From an uncultured Elusimicrobia bacterium (GTDB lineage: Bacteria > Elusimicrobiota > Elusimicrobia > Elusimicrobiales > UBA9959): DNA of 45,436 nucleotides. Below are positions 7,911 through 17,018 of this stretch, piece after piece (position 1 is the stretch's first letter; every line of letters starts with the position of its first letter). The position numbers were made by a program, and so were the translations under genes. A model generated the notes under the pieces. The model ran no database searches and was not told the DNA's origin. It worked only from the letters and a program-made list of their open reading frames with translations. The stretch covers positions 1 to 45,436 of the forward strand of contig CAIXBR010000034.1 in the NCBI GenBank assembly GCA_903917735.1, read 5' to 3'.

Positions 7911-7983
7911 TCTGGTCGAGTAGGGCGCTGAACAGACAAGCGGAAGGGTAGCCTATCTGTTTCCGTCCCTTTCGGTTGACGAC
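7911..7983. repeat. 75-bp direct repeat, copy 2
   Basis: This is the second copy of the sequence at 6328-6402, beginning right after the stop codon of the coiled-coil gene. On the minus strand it ends in CCTACTCGACC, like an intron 3' terminus. No domain V is found beside it, so it is a shorter remnant. Confidence 0.7.
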
Positions 7984-8031
7984 GAATCATGCCGGATGAA
8001 GTTGCTATGGGCAGCGATAATCACAGGCATG

Positions 8032-8048
8032 AGACGGTTTATTAAACC
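8032..8048. repeat. Short perfect palindrome ACGGTTTA-T-TAAACCGT
   Basis: An 8-bp inverted repeat around a single base lies between the repeat remnant and the outer-membrane protein gene. There is no T-run. Its function is unknown. Confidence 0.5.
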
Positions 8049-8174
8049 GTACTCGAAGCGGCGGTTAAATCAGAGCAGAGCGGTTGGCCAGCCGGCGCTT
8101 GACCAAGGGGAGCCATGTAATTTAGAATACTGTTAGGGAAAAACAAAACATCATTTAAATAATATAAAGGAACC

Positions 8175-8936
8175 ATGAAATTATCCAAACAGTTCGCTGC
8201 ACTTGCAGTTATCCTGCTGTTACCCGTTATGGCGAGAGCCGATTGGGAAAGGTCCATCAGCGCCTGGGACACGCGTCTCCCGAGCAAAGGGACGATCCAG
8301 ACCTCGTTCTGGGGCAGCTCTTCCAAAACCGAGGTTGGCAATGCCAATCTCATCGATAAAGACGGCCTCCTCGAGGTGGCTTACGGCATCTCTGATAAAT
8401 GGGCGGCCTCCATCGCCCCTTCCTTATACAGCTGGAACCTTGAAGGCGGCGGGTCGGAATCCGGCTTATCCGACACCATCGTGCAGACGACCTATCGCTT
8501 TCGCGACGAGGCCGCTGACAAATTCGACCTGGCCATCATGGGAGACCTGTCTTTGCCGACCGGGGACGATAAGAAAAACTTAGGCACCGGCAGCTATGAG
8601 CCGGGAGCCAAACTACTCGGTTCCAAGAAGTTCGGAGCCGTCACCGGCGTGGCCAATCTCGCCCTCAAAGCGATCCTCGGCCCGGACAGCGGCGAAAAAA
8701 CTTTCATATTATCGTCCACTGTGGAAGGCGTATACCCGTTGAACGACAAGCTTAGCCTCAACGCGGCAGTATCGGCCTCGACCGCCCGGAACGTCGGCGC
8801 GGACGCCCTGTTGGACCTCGGCATAGGCGCCAGGTACAACGTAAAGGACCAGATGTTCGTGGGCGGCATGCTCTACAAGTGCCTGACCGACGCCTACGAT
8901 CTGGGCGTGCAGATAGCCGCCGGCATTCAGTTTTAA
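8175..8936 (+). CDS. Outer-membrane beta-barrel protein, MetA-pathway-type transporter-like
   Basis: The protein has 253 aa with a clear signal peptide (MKLSKQFAALAVILLLPVMARA, then DWERS). Alternating strands follow throughout, and the C-terminus AAGIQF ends in Phe, the usual outer-membrane insertion signal. Segments such as VAYGISDKWAASIAPSLY, LPTGDDKKNLGTGSYEPG and PLNDKLSLNAAVS resemble the putative phenol-degradation MetA-pathway barrel family (PF13557). The transported compound is unknown. AAAGGA lies before ATG. The gene is monocistronic, with a strong terminator at 8965-9001. Confidence 0.8.
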   Translation: MKLSKQFAALAVILLLPVMARADWERSISAWDTRLPSKGTIQTSFWGSSSKTEVGNANLIDKDGLLEVAYGISDKWAASIAPSLYSWNLEGGGSESGLSDTIVQTTYRFRDEAADKFDLAIMGDLSLPTGDDKKNLGTGSYEPGAKLLGSKKFGAVTGVANLALKAILGPDSGEKTFILSSTVEGVYPLNDKLSLNAAVSASTARNVGADALLDLGIGARYNVKDQMFVGGMLYKCLTDAYDLGVQIAAGIQF

Positions 8937-8964
8937 CCGCCGTTTCGGTTGACCGTAAATTAAT

Positions 8965-9001
8965 ATCCCCCGCCGGCTGTTGCTGCGCGGGGGATCTTTT
9001 T
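8965..9001 (+). terminator. Rho-independent terminator of the outer-membrane protein gene
   Basis: ATCCCCCGC (8965-8973) pairs with GCGGGGGAT (8987-8995), followed by CTTTTT. Confidence 0.85.
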
Positions 9002-9052
9002 GCAATTACGGGGACAGGCAATGCGGCTTCCTAAACTCCATATTACGGGAAG

Positions 9053-9061
9053 TGATATAAT
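9053..9061 (+). promoter_or_regulatory. Extended -10 promoter TGATATAAT before carbonic anhydrase
   Basis: TG-A-TATAAT lies 55 bp before the start codon, with no good -35. The same extended -10 occurs at 20649-20657, and a near match (TGATACAAT) at 9966-9974. Confidence 0.55.
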
Positions 9062-9115
9062 AGCAACCTCCCGCGGCTCTGCCGAGGAGGAAATATTATC
9101 GCATAGGGGGTTTTA

Positions 9116-9844
9116 ATGCCAAAAAGATACAGCCTGCGAACGCTCGGGGCGGTCCTGGGGATCATTATGCTTGCATCCGGTTTCGCTTTTTCAGCCCCGG
9201 ACAAGGAGACCGGCGTCTCAGCGGATGAAGCTCTGCGGGAACTAATAGACGGCAACAAGCAATATGTGGAGAACATACCGACGGACGGAACAAAGAACAA
9301 CTCCGCAGCGAGAGCCGCGTTGGCTAGAACCCAGAAGCCCTATGCCATTATTCTGACCTGCTCGGACTCGCGCGTCCCGCCTGAAATTATTTTCAATAAA
9401 GGTCTTGGCGAAATATTCGTTATCCGTGTCGCCGGGAACATCCCCGACCCGGTCGTTCTCGGGAGCATTGAGTATGCCGCCGAGCATCTGGGCTCTTCCC
9501 TGATAATGGTACTGGGGCATGAGCGTTGCGGCGCAGTTACGGCGGCTGTGGAAGCACACGGCAAAACCACGGGGAGCTCCAATATCGATGCCATTGTGAA
9601 GATCATTGAGCCGAGCGTAAGGGAAGCACGTAATAGCTGTGACGCGTGCAAAGGCGGAAAGGATTGCGACGGCACGGGTAAAAGTGAATTTGTGGAATGT
9701 GTTGTTGATGCCAACGCGAAAAGAGTTGCCGCCGGCCTGACTAAAAGATCCGGGATCCTTCGGCACCTTGTCGAAAATAAAAAGATTAAAATTGTCGCCG
9801 CTAAGTATGACCTGGACGAAGGGACTGTAACGCTGTATAAATAA
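9116..9844 (+). CDS. Exported beta-class carbonic anhydrase
   Basis: The protein has 242 aa. It catalyses CO2 + H2O <-> bicarbonate + H+. The zinc site is Cys82 in TCSDSRVPPE with the Asp84/Arg86 dyad, and His135 and Cys138 in GHERCGAV. These are all the ligands of an active beta-carbonic anhydrase. An N-terminal signal peptide (RTLGAVLGIIMLASGFAFSA, cleavage before PDKE) sends it to the periplasm, whereas many beta-class enzymes are cytosolic. A short Cys/Asp insertion (SCDACKGGKDCDG, ~residues 178-190) is unusual and might bind a metal. ATAGGGGG lies upstream of ATG. It appears to be a single-gene unit from the extended -10 promoter. Confidence 0.93.
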   Translation: MPKRYSLRTLGAVLGIIMLASGFAFSAPDKETGVSADEALRELIDGNKQYVENIPTDGTKNNSAARAALARTQKPYAIILTCSDSRVPPEIIFNKGLGEIFVIRVAGNIPDPVVLGSIEYAAEHLGSSLIMVLGHERCGAVTAAVEAHGKTTGSSNIDAIVKIIEPSVREARNSCDACKGGKDCDGTGKSEFVECVVDANAKRVAAGLTKRSGILRHLVENKKIKIVAAKYDLDEGTVTLYK

Positions 9845-9965
9845 ACGCAGAAGCAGATAAAGTCTCTGTCAGTCCCAAAAACCTTATGCAAGCAGAACAA
9901 TCCTTCCTCTTGTGTCTCACTAACCTGAAAAAAACGGCAAGCAGCGTACCTTTCCACAGATGTTT

Positions 9966-9974
9966 TGATACAAT
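9966..9974 (+). promoter_or_regulatory. Extended -10 promoter TGATACAAT before the HATPase-GNAT gene
   Basis: TG-A-TACAAT lies 52 bp before the ATG at 10027. There is no strong -35, and it is similar to the elements at 9053 and 20649. Confidence 0.45.
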
Positions 9975-10026
9975 AATACCGGGTTGCATCTAAAAATATA
10001 AACGCTGCCAGTTGCCAAGGAGTGTT

Positions 10027-11538
10027 ATGACCGAACTTCATTCTTTAAAGATCACGATCCCGAACGATATGGTTTACCTCGACATCGTAGAGAACTTTGC
10101 GGCCGAAACGGCGAAAAAATTCGGGTTCGAAAAAACCCAGATAGGGCAGATCGAGCTGGCCGTGGAAGAATCCGTGGCCAACGTCATCAAGCACGCTTTT
10201 GAACCCGGCGAGCTTAACACCTTCGACGTGATCTGCGAACAGATCCCGCTGGGCATGAAGATCATCGTTAAGGACAAAGGCCTTCCGTTCGACCCCGGGC
10301 AGCTGGCGCAGTACGACGCCGAAAAAATAGACGGCCGGGAAAACGCCCCCGGACTGGGCCTGTTCCTGATGAAGTCCGCCATGGACCAGGTGTCTTTCGT
10401 CAACCTGGGCATGGAAGGCAAAGAGACGCACCTCATAAAATACCTGCCTAAGAAGAACATCGAGGAATACTACCCCGGGCGGAAACTAGATGTTGAAAAG
10501 GCGCCCCCGGCGGCGAAAGTCATCACCGAGAAGATCCCCTACGATGTGCGCAGGATGCAGGCGAACGAGGCTATAGAGGTCTCGAAATGCGCCTACAAGT
10601 CGCACGGCTACACCTTCTTCGACGACGTCATCTATTTCCCCGACCGGCTGGTGGCCTTGAACAACAGCGAGGAGCTGATCTCACTGGTGGCCGTCACCAT
10701 GGACAACATCTTCATGGGCCATTCCGCCCTGCACTATCCGTACCTGGGCGCGAGCATCGCCGAGCTGACTTATTGTTTCGTGAACATGGAATACCGCGGG
10801 CAGGGCTGCCTGACCAGGCTGATAGAGCAACTGTTCCGGACGGAAAAGAAATATCCTCTCACGGGAATCTACGTCAATTCGGTAACGAACCACGTTTTCA
10901 CGCAGAAGGTGGTGGTTAAATACGGGGTCAACGACTGCGGGATCTATCTCGCGGCCAGTCCCGGCACCTGGGTTTTTAAAGGCATTTCCGGTGAGAGCAA
11001 GCAGCGTTTGAGCGTAGTGCTCGGCTTTAAGTATCTTAACCCGGCCCCCGAACTGACCCTTTACGCGCCCGCGGCGCACAGGGAAATGATAGAAAAGCTC
11101 TACTGCAACATCGGCGGCAAGCCCGGCTTCGCCGTGCCGCAAGAGGGGCAGACCCGGCCCCGGCAGGAGAAATCGGTCATCACCGTCAACGTGTTCGAAT
11201 CGGAGAATTGCGCCGAGGTCTGGGTGGACAGCTTCGGCTCCGATCTCGTAAAACAGATCAAGCACACCCTGTTCGACCTGAAATCGAAGCAGGTGGGCGC
11301 GATCTACATCTACCTCAGCCTTGAAAAGCCCGAGGTGTATTCGGCGGCGCCGCAGCTAGAAGAACTGGGATTTTTCTTTTCCGGAGTTCTGCCGCAGACG
11401 CAGATAGGCGACACTCTCATTCTGCAATACCTCAACAACATCGCCCTCGACTACGGCCAGATCCAGATCCTCACCGATATGGGCAAACAGCTGTTGTGCT
11501 ACATCAAGGAAAGGGACACGAATCTGATCGCGCGCTAA
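10027..11538 (+). CDS. RsbW-like anti-sigma kinase fused to a GNAT acetyltransferase
   Basis: The protein has 503 aa. Residues 1-150 are a GHKL ATPase of the RsbW/SpoIIAB type: N-box ELAVEESVAN (43-52), G1 box KDKGLPFDP (82-90) and G2 box GLGLFLMKS (109-117). Such kinases phosphorylate an anti-anti-sigma protein. Residues ~170-300 resemble a GNAT domain, with YRGQGCLTRL around 256 as the acetyl-CoA loop. The C-terminal ~200 residues contain a second acyltransferase-like half (FDLKSKQVGAIYIYLS). No RsbV partner or sigma factor is adjacent. I chose the ATG at 10027 because AAGGAG precedes it. The upstream TTG would lie on top of that ribosome site. Function is inferred only from domains. Confidence 0.85.
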   Translation: MTELHSLKITIPNDMVYLDIVENFAAETAKKFGFEKTQIGQIELAVEESVANVIKHAFEPGELNTFDVICEQIPLGMKIIVKDKGLPFDPGQLAQYDAEKIDGRENAPGLGLFLMKSAMDQVSFVNLGMEGKETHLIKYLPKKNIEEYYPGRKLDVEKAPPAAKVITEKIPYDVRRMQANEAIEVSKCAYKSHGYTFFDDVIYFPDRLVALNNSEELISLVAVTMDNIFMGHSALHYPYLGASIAELTYCFVNMEYRGQGCLTRLIEQLFRTEKKYPLTGIYVNSVTNHVFTQKVVVKYGVNDCGIYLAASPGTWVFKGISGESKQRLSVVLGFKYLNPAPELTLYAPAAHREMIEKLYCNIGGKPGFAVPQEGQTRPRQEKSVITVNVFESENCAEVWVDSFGSDLVKQIKHTLFDLKSKQVGAIYIYLSLEKPEVYSAAPQLEELGFFFSGVLPQTQIGDTLILQYLNNIALDYGQIQILTDMGKQLLCYIKERDTNLIAR

Positions 11539-11635
11539 GTGCGGCCGGGAACTGATAGTTCGAGATAACAGCGCACCAGCTCGATCGGCCGTTCCCTGGG
11601 TTTCCATTTTGCTCCCGGGATGGATCCGACAAGGT

Positions 11636-13282
11636 ATGCCTGAAAAATTCGCCGACCTAGCGCTGCGCAACGGCGCCATATATTCCAACGGAACGGTCCG
11701 GCCCGGTTCGGTAGCCGTAGCCGGCCCTACCATCGCCTATGCCGGCCCCGATGAAGGGATCGCCGATTTGTGCGGCCCGGAAACAATGGTCATCGACCTG
11801 CAAGGCGGACTTGTTCTGCCCGGCTTTATCGACTCGCACATCCATTCTTCGTTCGGCGGACTTTTCAGGATAGAATGCGACCTCTCCGGTCTGACCAGCG
11901 AGGCGGCCTATCTCAAAGCCATAGCCGCCTACGCCGCCGCCGACAAAGATAAAAAATACCTGAGAGGCAACGGCTGGCTGCCCAGCGCTTTCGGGCCGCA
12001 CGGGCCGAACAAAGCCGCCTTGGACGCCGTGGTCCCGGATCGTCCCGCGGTCATCACTTCCTGCGACGGGCACGCGGCCTGGGTCAATTCTATCGCTCTG
12101 AAAATGGCCGGGATAGACGCCGGTTTCCACGCGCCGGAAGGCGGAGTGATAGAGCGCGATCCGGGAACGGGGGAGCCCGCCGGCACGCTGCGCGAGTTCT
12201 CCGCTATCCAATTGGTGGAGGCGGTCCTGCCGGACCCCTCCGTTGCGGCCCGCAAAGCCGGAGCGCTGCTTTACATGGAGAAGCTGGCCGCCGCGGGCAT
12301 AACCGCTATCCACGACGCGGCCGTTACGGAAGACGTCGCCGAAACATATGCGGCCCTGGACGCCGCAGGCTTGCTCACTCTCCACGTGCGCGCCTCTTTC
12401 ATCTGCGAACCGGACCAGGGGGCCGGGCAGGTTGACCGGCTTCTTGAATTGCGCGGCAAGTACCGGGGAAAGGAGTTTTCTCCGGCTTCGGCTAAAATTT
12501 TCTTAGACGGGGTGGTGGAAGGTCACACAGCCTTTTTATGTGCTCCTTACGCCGACAGCCCAGGCGCTTTCGGCCGTTCCCTGTGGGAGAAAACCCTCCT
12601 GCTCGAGACGGTGCAGGCTCTGGACAAAGCCGGGGTTCAGATACACATCCACGCCATAGGCGACGCCGCCGTGCGCATGGCGCTGGACGCCTTTGAGGCC
12701 GCGGCCAAAGCCAACGGCCGCCGGGATTCCAGGCACACCATCGCTCACCTGGAACTTGTGTCCCCGGCCGACGCACCCAGGTTCCGCGAGCTTGGGATTA
12801 TAGCCTGTTTTCAGCCCACCTGGTTTTACAAGGACGAGTTCTCCGACAGCCAGCTGGGAGCCATCCTGGGCCCGGAACGCGCGCAGGGCCGGTTCAGAAT
12901 GAACTCTCTCCTCGGGGCCGGAGCAATGGTTTCGTGCGGCAGCGACTGGCCCGTCGGCGGAGACTTCATCACTTTGAAACCTCTGGACTCCATCCAGATA
13001 GGAGTTTCAAGACGGGGTATAGGCGACAAGGACGGCGCACCATACATGCCGGAGGAAAGGCTGGACATCGCCGTAATGACGGACTGCTACACCAGGAACG
13101 GCGCTTACGCGGCTTTTCTGGAAGAAAGCACCGGCTCACTGGAAGCGGGCAGGCTCGCCGACCTGATAGTGCTCGACAGGAATATTTTCAGTATACCCTC
13201 CGAAGAAATTCACAAGGCGAAGGTCCTGCTGACCCTTTTCAAGGGTAAAATAGTTTTCAGGAACACAGAGTACATATTCTAG
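11636..13282 (+). CDS. YtcJ-type amidohydrolase
   Basis: The protein has 548 aa from the ATG at 11636. A TTG at 11609 is in frame but starts before the family's usual N-terminus. It belongs to the amidohydrolase superfamily, AepA/YtcJ or N-substituted formamide deformylase branch. An N-terminal small beta domain is followed by LPGFIDSHIHSSFGG with the HxH metal pair. Later come IHAIGDAAVRMALDAFE, HTIAHLELV (metal His) and SCGSDWPVGG with the catalytic Asp. The C-terminal strand region is SLEAGRLADLIVLDRN. The family hydrolyses C-N bonds in varied amides. The substrate is not predictable. The ribosome site is poor. There is no signal peptide, so it is cytosolic. Confidence 0.88.
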   Translation: MPEKFADLALRNGAIYSNGTVRPGSVAVAGPTIAYAGPDEGIADLCGPETMVIDLQGGLVLPGFIDSHIHSSFGGLFRIECDLSGLTSEAAYLKAIAAYAAADKDKKYLRGNGWLPSAFGPHGPNKAALDAVVPDRPAVITSCDGHAAWVNSIALKMAGIDAGFHAPEGGVIERDPGTGEPAGTLREFSAIQLVEAVLPDPSVAARKAGALLYMEKLAAAGITAIHDAAVTEDVAETYAALDAAGLLTLHVRASFICEPDQGAGQVDRLLELRGKYRGKEFSPASAKIFLDGVVEGHTAFLCAPYADSPGAFGRSLWEKTLLLETVQALDKAGVQIHIHAIGDAAVRMALDAFEAAAKANGRRDSRHTIAHLELVSPADAPRFRELGIIACFQPTWFYKDEFSDSQLGAILGPERAQGRFRMNSLLGAGAMVSCGSDWPVGGDFITLKPLDSIQIGVSRRGIGDKDGAPYMPEERLDIAVMTDCYTRNGAYAAFLEESTGSLEAGRLADLIVLDRNIFSIPSEEIHKAKVLLTLFKGKIVFRNTEYIF

Positions 13283-13419
13283 CCCGGCCGTTCAAAAACG
13301 AGCGTGTCCAAAAGAAAAGCCTGCTGCCGGCAGAATCGCGGCTCGATATAAGCGCAGTTATCGCTTGTTTTTCCGGGAGGTGATCCTTGCCCGGGTTTTG
13401 AAGCTTTCTGTTTTTGGTT

Positions 13420-14829
13420 TTACATTACGGGCGGTATATACGGCAGCGTATAGGTTAAAAGCCAGCAGAGAAATAAAACCAGCGGCACGTGCACTATAAG
13501 CTGCAGGCAGCAGTAGCCTACCAGGTCCCTGGCCTTCAGGCCGAGTATCCCCAGGAGCGGCAGCATCCAAAACGGGTTCAGCAGATTGGGCAGCGCTTCC
13601 GAAGCGTTGTAGATCTGCACTACCCAACCCAGGTGCACGTGGTGCAGAGAAGCCGCCTTAAGCACGTAAGGCGCCTCGATTATCCATTTGCTGCCGCCGG
13701 ATGGGACGAATACGCCCAGCAGCGCGGAATAGGCGGCCACCAGCAGCGGATAAGTGTGGCGCGTGCTAACCGCAACGAAGAGGTTCGCCAGATAATCGGA
13801 AATACCGGTGCCGGTGATCATGCCGAAGATCACCGCGTAAAAAGGGAACTGCAGCAGCACGCCGCCGGTAGCCGGGATCGACTGCACCACGGCACGGGTG
13901 AAGCTCTTGGGGCGCCAGTGCAGCAATAAGCCGGCCGTCAGGAAGATAATATTGTAGGTGCTCAGGTCCAGCGCGGCCAGTGCGCCGCTGGGCGAAGTTC
14001 TAAAAACATCGACGAGATACCAGGTAAGCAGCGCGCCTATGGCCAGGGTGGGCAGCGGGCTGTATTCCAGCCATTCGCCGGGCTTGGTGCGCGGCTCCAG
14101 TTCCATTCGCAGCGGCTTATGCACTATGCCGAAATCCTGCGCGGTGCGGGCATGGGCGGCGGAGGGAGCGGAGAAATACGCTATCAACGTCGAGACCAGG
14201 ATAAGCAGCAAGGCCACTACGGCGTTCTGCCACATGAATATCGTATTGGTAAGCGGTATCAGACCGCTTATCTCGAACAGCTTGGGCGGGATAGCGCTTT
14301 TTGTCGCCATCAGAAGCGCGGCGGAAGAGGACAGCCCGCAAGCCCATACCGCGCCCAGCCCCAGGTAGGCTGCAGCGCCCGCGGCGCGGTAGTCCAATCC
14401 CTTTACCCGGGCAGAGATCTCCCGCGCCAGTATGCCGCTGAATATCAGGCTGAACCCCCACGACAGCAGCGACGACAGCATGGAGAAAATAGCGATGAAA
14501 GCCACCGCGCCTTTTGGGGTTTTGGGGACCCCGGCAAGCTTTTGTATAAGCCGGTATACGGGCGGGGCGCTGGCCAGCACATAGCCGCCTATGATAACCA
14601 TAGCCATCTGCATTGTAAAAGGCACAAGGGACCAGAACGCCTTGCCGCCCTCCACGGCAAGCTTGCCGGGGGCTTCGCCTATAAGCAGGCCGAAAATGAA
14701 AACAACGATAATGCCCAGCAGCGCGAAAACGAAGGCGTCAGGAAACCAGCGTTCCGTCCAGCGGGCAAAAGCAAGCCCGGTCCTGGCCAGAAAATTTTCG
14801 TGCGCTTGAAGTTCATTCTCGGTGTTCAT
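13420..14829 (-). CDS. atoE: Short-chain fatty acid transporter (AtoE family)
   Basis: The protein has 469 aa with about 12 predicted membrane helices. Sequence such as ARTGLAFARWTERWFPDAFVF at the N-terminus, GGYVLASAPPVYRLIQKLA and VPSGGSKWIIEAPYVL matches the TIGR00366 / SCFA_trans family, the length being right for AtoE. These carriers move acetoacetate, butyrate and similar acids across the inner membrane. No CoA-transferase or thiolase is nearby. GGAG lies eight bases before the ATG. It is divergent from the membrane protein gene at 15065, with the promoter region between them. Confidence 0.88.
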   Translation of the reverse strand: MNTENELQAHENFLARTGLAFARWTERWFPDAFVFALLGIIVVFIFGLLIGEAPGKLAVEGGKAFWSLVPFTMQMAMVIIGGYVLASAPPVYRLIQKLAGVPKTPKGAVAFIAIFSMLSSLLSWGFSLIFSGILAREISARVKGLDYRAAGAAAYLGLGAVWACGLSSSAALLMATKSAIPPKLFEISGLIPLTNTIFMWQNAVVALLLILVSTLIAYFSAPSAAHARTAQDFGIVHKPLRMELEPRTKPGEWLEYSPLPTLAIGALLTWYLVDVFRTSPSGALAALDLSTYNIIFLTAGLLLHWRPKSFTRAVVQSIPATGGVLLQFPFYAVIFGMITGTGISDYLANLFVAVSTRHTYPLLVAAYSALLGVFVPSGGSKWIIEAPYVLKAASLHHVHLGWVVQIYNASEALPNLLNPFWMLPLLGILGLKARDLVGYCCLQLIVHVPLVLFLCWLLTYTLPYIPPVM

Positions 14830-14863
14830 GAAGTTTCTCCGGTTGCTACTTACAGCGATGATC

Positions 14864-14892
14864 TTTCCGATTCAAGGACGGGCTTATATAAT
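14864..14892 (+). promoter_or_regulatory. Sigma70-type promoter TTTCCG-N17-TATAAT
   Basis: The hexamers are at 14864-14869 and 14887-14892 with 17-bp spacing, reading toward the membrane protein at 15065 with a ~165-nt leader. The -10 context (TATAATAATAACAAAAACC) resembles that of the IS91-end promoters, but no hairpin follows. Confidence 0.5.
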
Positions 14893-15064
14893 AATAACAA
14901 AAACCACACGGAATTTTTATCTTCAGCGCGGTTTTTCCAGCAGCGCACTCCGGGGAAACTATCAACTAAAAATATTTTCCCTCCTCTGCAGGCGCAGGCT
15001 CATAACCGTGGGTAAGCTCCGTAGTCCCCGTGCCCCGGCTTTTGATAGTATTACGTTTACAACT

Positions 15065-15997
15065 ATGACTGCAGATCCCCATTTTCTATTGACGCTGGTA
15101 GCCTGCGCGGGAATGATCACCGAGGTCGGCCTTCTGGTATGCAGTGTACGAAAGGATAAGCTCAGGGTGCTTGCCCTGCCCGCCGTTACGGGAGTCGTCT
15201 ATCTGATCACCGCCCTATGCTTCGATAAGATAGATTATTTCGCGCGTTTTTTTACCCCGATGATCGGGCTTGGGTTTGTTACCGTTATTTTGTTTGCGGG
15301 AGAGCTGATGCCCGCTATTACAAAATACCATGTTCTGTCATTCACCATTATCTTCTGGTATCTCTTTGCCGCGGGTTATCTCGTACCGCCGTCGATGCTG
15401 ATGGGGTCCCTGTTCATGGCGTTTTGCGCCTGTTGTTCGGTGGCGGCGACGCTCAGCTTGTTTTTGCGGGGCAACCCCATCCCGTTCATACGGCCGTTAT
15501 TATATATTTGGCACATCATGATCGTCGCCTTGGCGGGGTGGTCGCAGTTCAGCGGCAAAGCACTGGATTTTGACGCCACTGTCCCGGCGGCGAAACTCCC
15601 AGGTCCCCTGGTGGTATTCATAACCGGTATGGCGGCAATGTACCTGATAATACTTTTTATAGATCTGCAGTTAATGACCGAATTATTCTTAACAGGCCGG
15701 GGCTGGGAGGACGACGAGGATCACAGTGAATTTGGAAAAATGATCAAGAATGTTTTTAGAAATAAGTTCCAGGACATAGTCCCGAATAAACCGAACATGC
15801 TTGCCTTGATCCTCGGCCTCCAGTTCCTTTTGACGTGCCTAAATTACCGGCTGAAGCTCCTTTCTCCTTTCCTGTTCGCTAACTGCTGTCTCCTGGCCAT
15901 GCCCAGGCTCGTCACGCTGATGACGACCGATCCGGCGGTTGCGCAGCAGGCGTCATTAATATTATTGGGGAGCACTAAAAAGAAGCACCATAAATGA
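15065..15997 (+). CDS. Multi-spanning membrane protein of unknown function
   Basis: The protein has 310 aa from ATG 15065. The frame is open further upstream to 14822, but that part lies over the promoter region and lacks membrane character. There are eight or nine hydrophobic helices, for example FLLTLVACAGMITEVGLLV and VLALPAVTGVVYLITALCF. A charged loop RGWEDDEDHSEFGKM sits at about 215-230, and the tail STKKKHHK is basic. I recognise no family. No convincing Shine-Dalgarno is visible, so the start is uncertain. Confidence 0.7.
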   Translation: MTADPHFLLTLVACAGMITEVGLLVCSVRKDKLRVLALPAVTGVVYLITALCFDKIDYFARFFTPMIGLGFVTVILFAGELMPAITKYHVLSFTIIFWYLFAAGYLVPPSMLMGSLFMAFCACCSVAATLSLFLRGNPIPFIRPLLYIWHIMIVALAGWSQFSGKALDFDATVPAAKLPGPLVVFITGMAAMYLIILFIDLQLMTELFLTGRGWEDDEDHSEFGKMIKNVFRNKFQDIVPNKPNMLALILGLQFLLTCLNYRLKLLSPFLFANCCLLAMPRLVTLMTTDPAVAQQASLILLGSTKKKHHK

Positions 15998-16082
15998 TGC
16001 GTTGGGCGAAACCGCCTGCCGGTGCGGGTTCTATTGCTTCGTACAAGTCGCCTTTCGGGTCCAGCCAGTTGCAACTTTCAGG

Positions 16083-17006
16083 CTAGAACTGCACGCCTAC
16101 GCTGAACTTGTTCGTATTGCCCAACTCGCCCATAGGGACGTAAGCATAATCCATACTGTAATTCCCGTATTTCAGTCCCAGACCTAAGGCAAAACCCCTA
16201 GTCCCGCCCAGGTCCTTGCTTGCGGTGTTGTAACCGCCGCGCAGGGCTATTGCGAACCTGTCGCCCAGCTTGCGGGTGTATTCGGTGCCCGCGGCAAAAT
16301 AGGCGGCGCCGTCAGACGGCATTATCACATCCCCGGCCAACGCCCAGTTTTCCAGCATATGATAGGCGGCGCCCGCCTTTATCATTAACGGCAGAGGATC
16401 CGAGCTGTTGTCATACTTTATACTTGAGCCCATGTTCTGCAGGACCGCGCCTAAAGCGATCTTTGGTGATAGCGCGTATTGCGCGCCCGCGTCCAACGCC
16501 ACCGCCGAAGCCTTGTTCCGTATTTCCGACGAGATATATTTCAGGCTGGCCCCGGCGTCCAGGCCAAGGATATGCCGGGCATAGGACAAGGTCGCGCATA
16601 AGTCGCTGGGACTTATACTGCCGGTGGCGGCGCCGCTGGCATTGCGGGTGGTAATATCGCCGTAGGAAAGGTACTGCACCCCTGCGGCGAAAACGCCTAC
16701 AGATGTGGGCAGGGCGTAGGAAGCCCATTCATAACGTATGCTTTCGAACAGTTCGGCATGCGTGAACGAAGCTTGCTGCTTCGTAATTTTTGCCAACCCG
16801 CCCGGGTTCCAGTAAAGCGCCGCGGCGTCGTCGGCTATCGCGGTGAAGGCTTCGCCCATGCCGCTTTCTCGCGCGCCGGGACCTATTTTCAGGAACTGTG
16901 CGGCGGCCGTGCCGGCGTCATCGCCGGAAAAGGCAGCCCGGGCATTACCGTATACCGAGACCAGAAGCAGAACTGCGATGGGTAAAAGCAGATATTTTTT
17001 CAGCAT
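16083..17006 (-). CDS. PorV/PorQ-like outer-membrane beta-barrel protein
   Basis: The protein has 307 aa with a signal peptide (MLKKYLLLPIAVLLLVSVYGNARA). The mature start AAQFLKIGPGARESGMGEAF and the ADDAAALYWNPGGLA block are the hallmark of PorV/PorQ (UPF0164) barrels of the FadL type. The C-terminus is FSVGVQF with a terminal Phe. In Bacteroidota PorV is the shuttle of the type IX secretion system. In Elusimicrobiota and relatives such proteins are abundant and commonly lie near secreted proteins with FlgD-like ends. It starts 12 bp after the stop of the propeller gene, which has such an end, so the two likely form an operon and may work together. GGAG lies before ATG. Confidence 0.87.
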   Translation of the reverse strand: MLKKYLLLPIAVLLLVSVYGNARAAFSGDDAGTAAAQFLKIGPGARESGMGEAFTAIADDAAALYWNPGGLAKITKQQASFTHAELFESIRYEWASYALPTSVGVFAAGVQYLSYGDITTRNASGAATGSISPSDLCATLSYARHILGLDAGASLKYISSEIRNKASAVALDAGAQYALSPKIALGAVLQNMGSSIKYDNSSDPLPLMIKAGAAYHMLENWALAGDVIMPSDGAAYFAAGTEYTRKLGDRFAIALRGGYNTASKDLGGTRGFALGLGLKYGNYSMDYAYVPMGELGNTNKFSVGVQF

Positions 17007-17018
17007 GGCACTGTTCTC

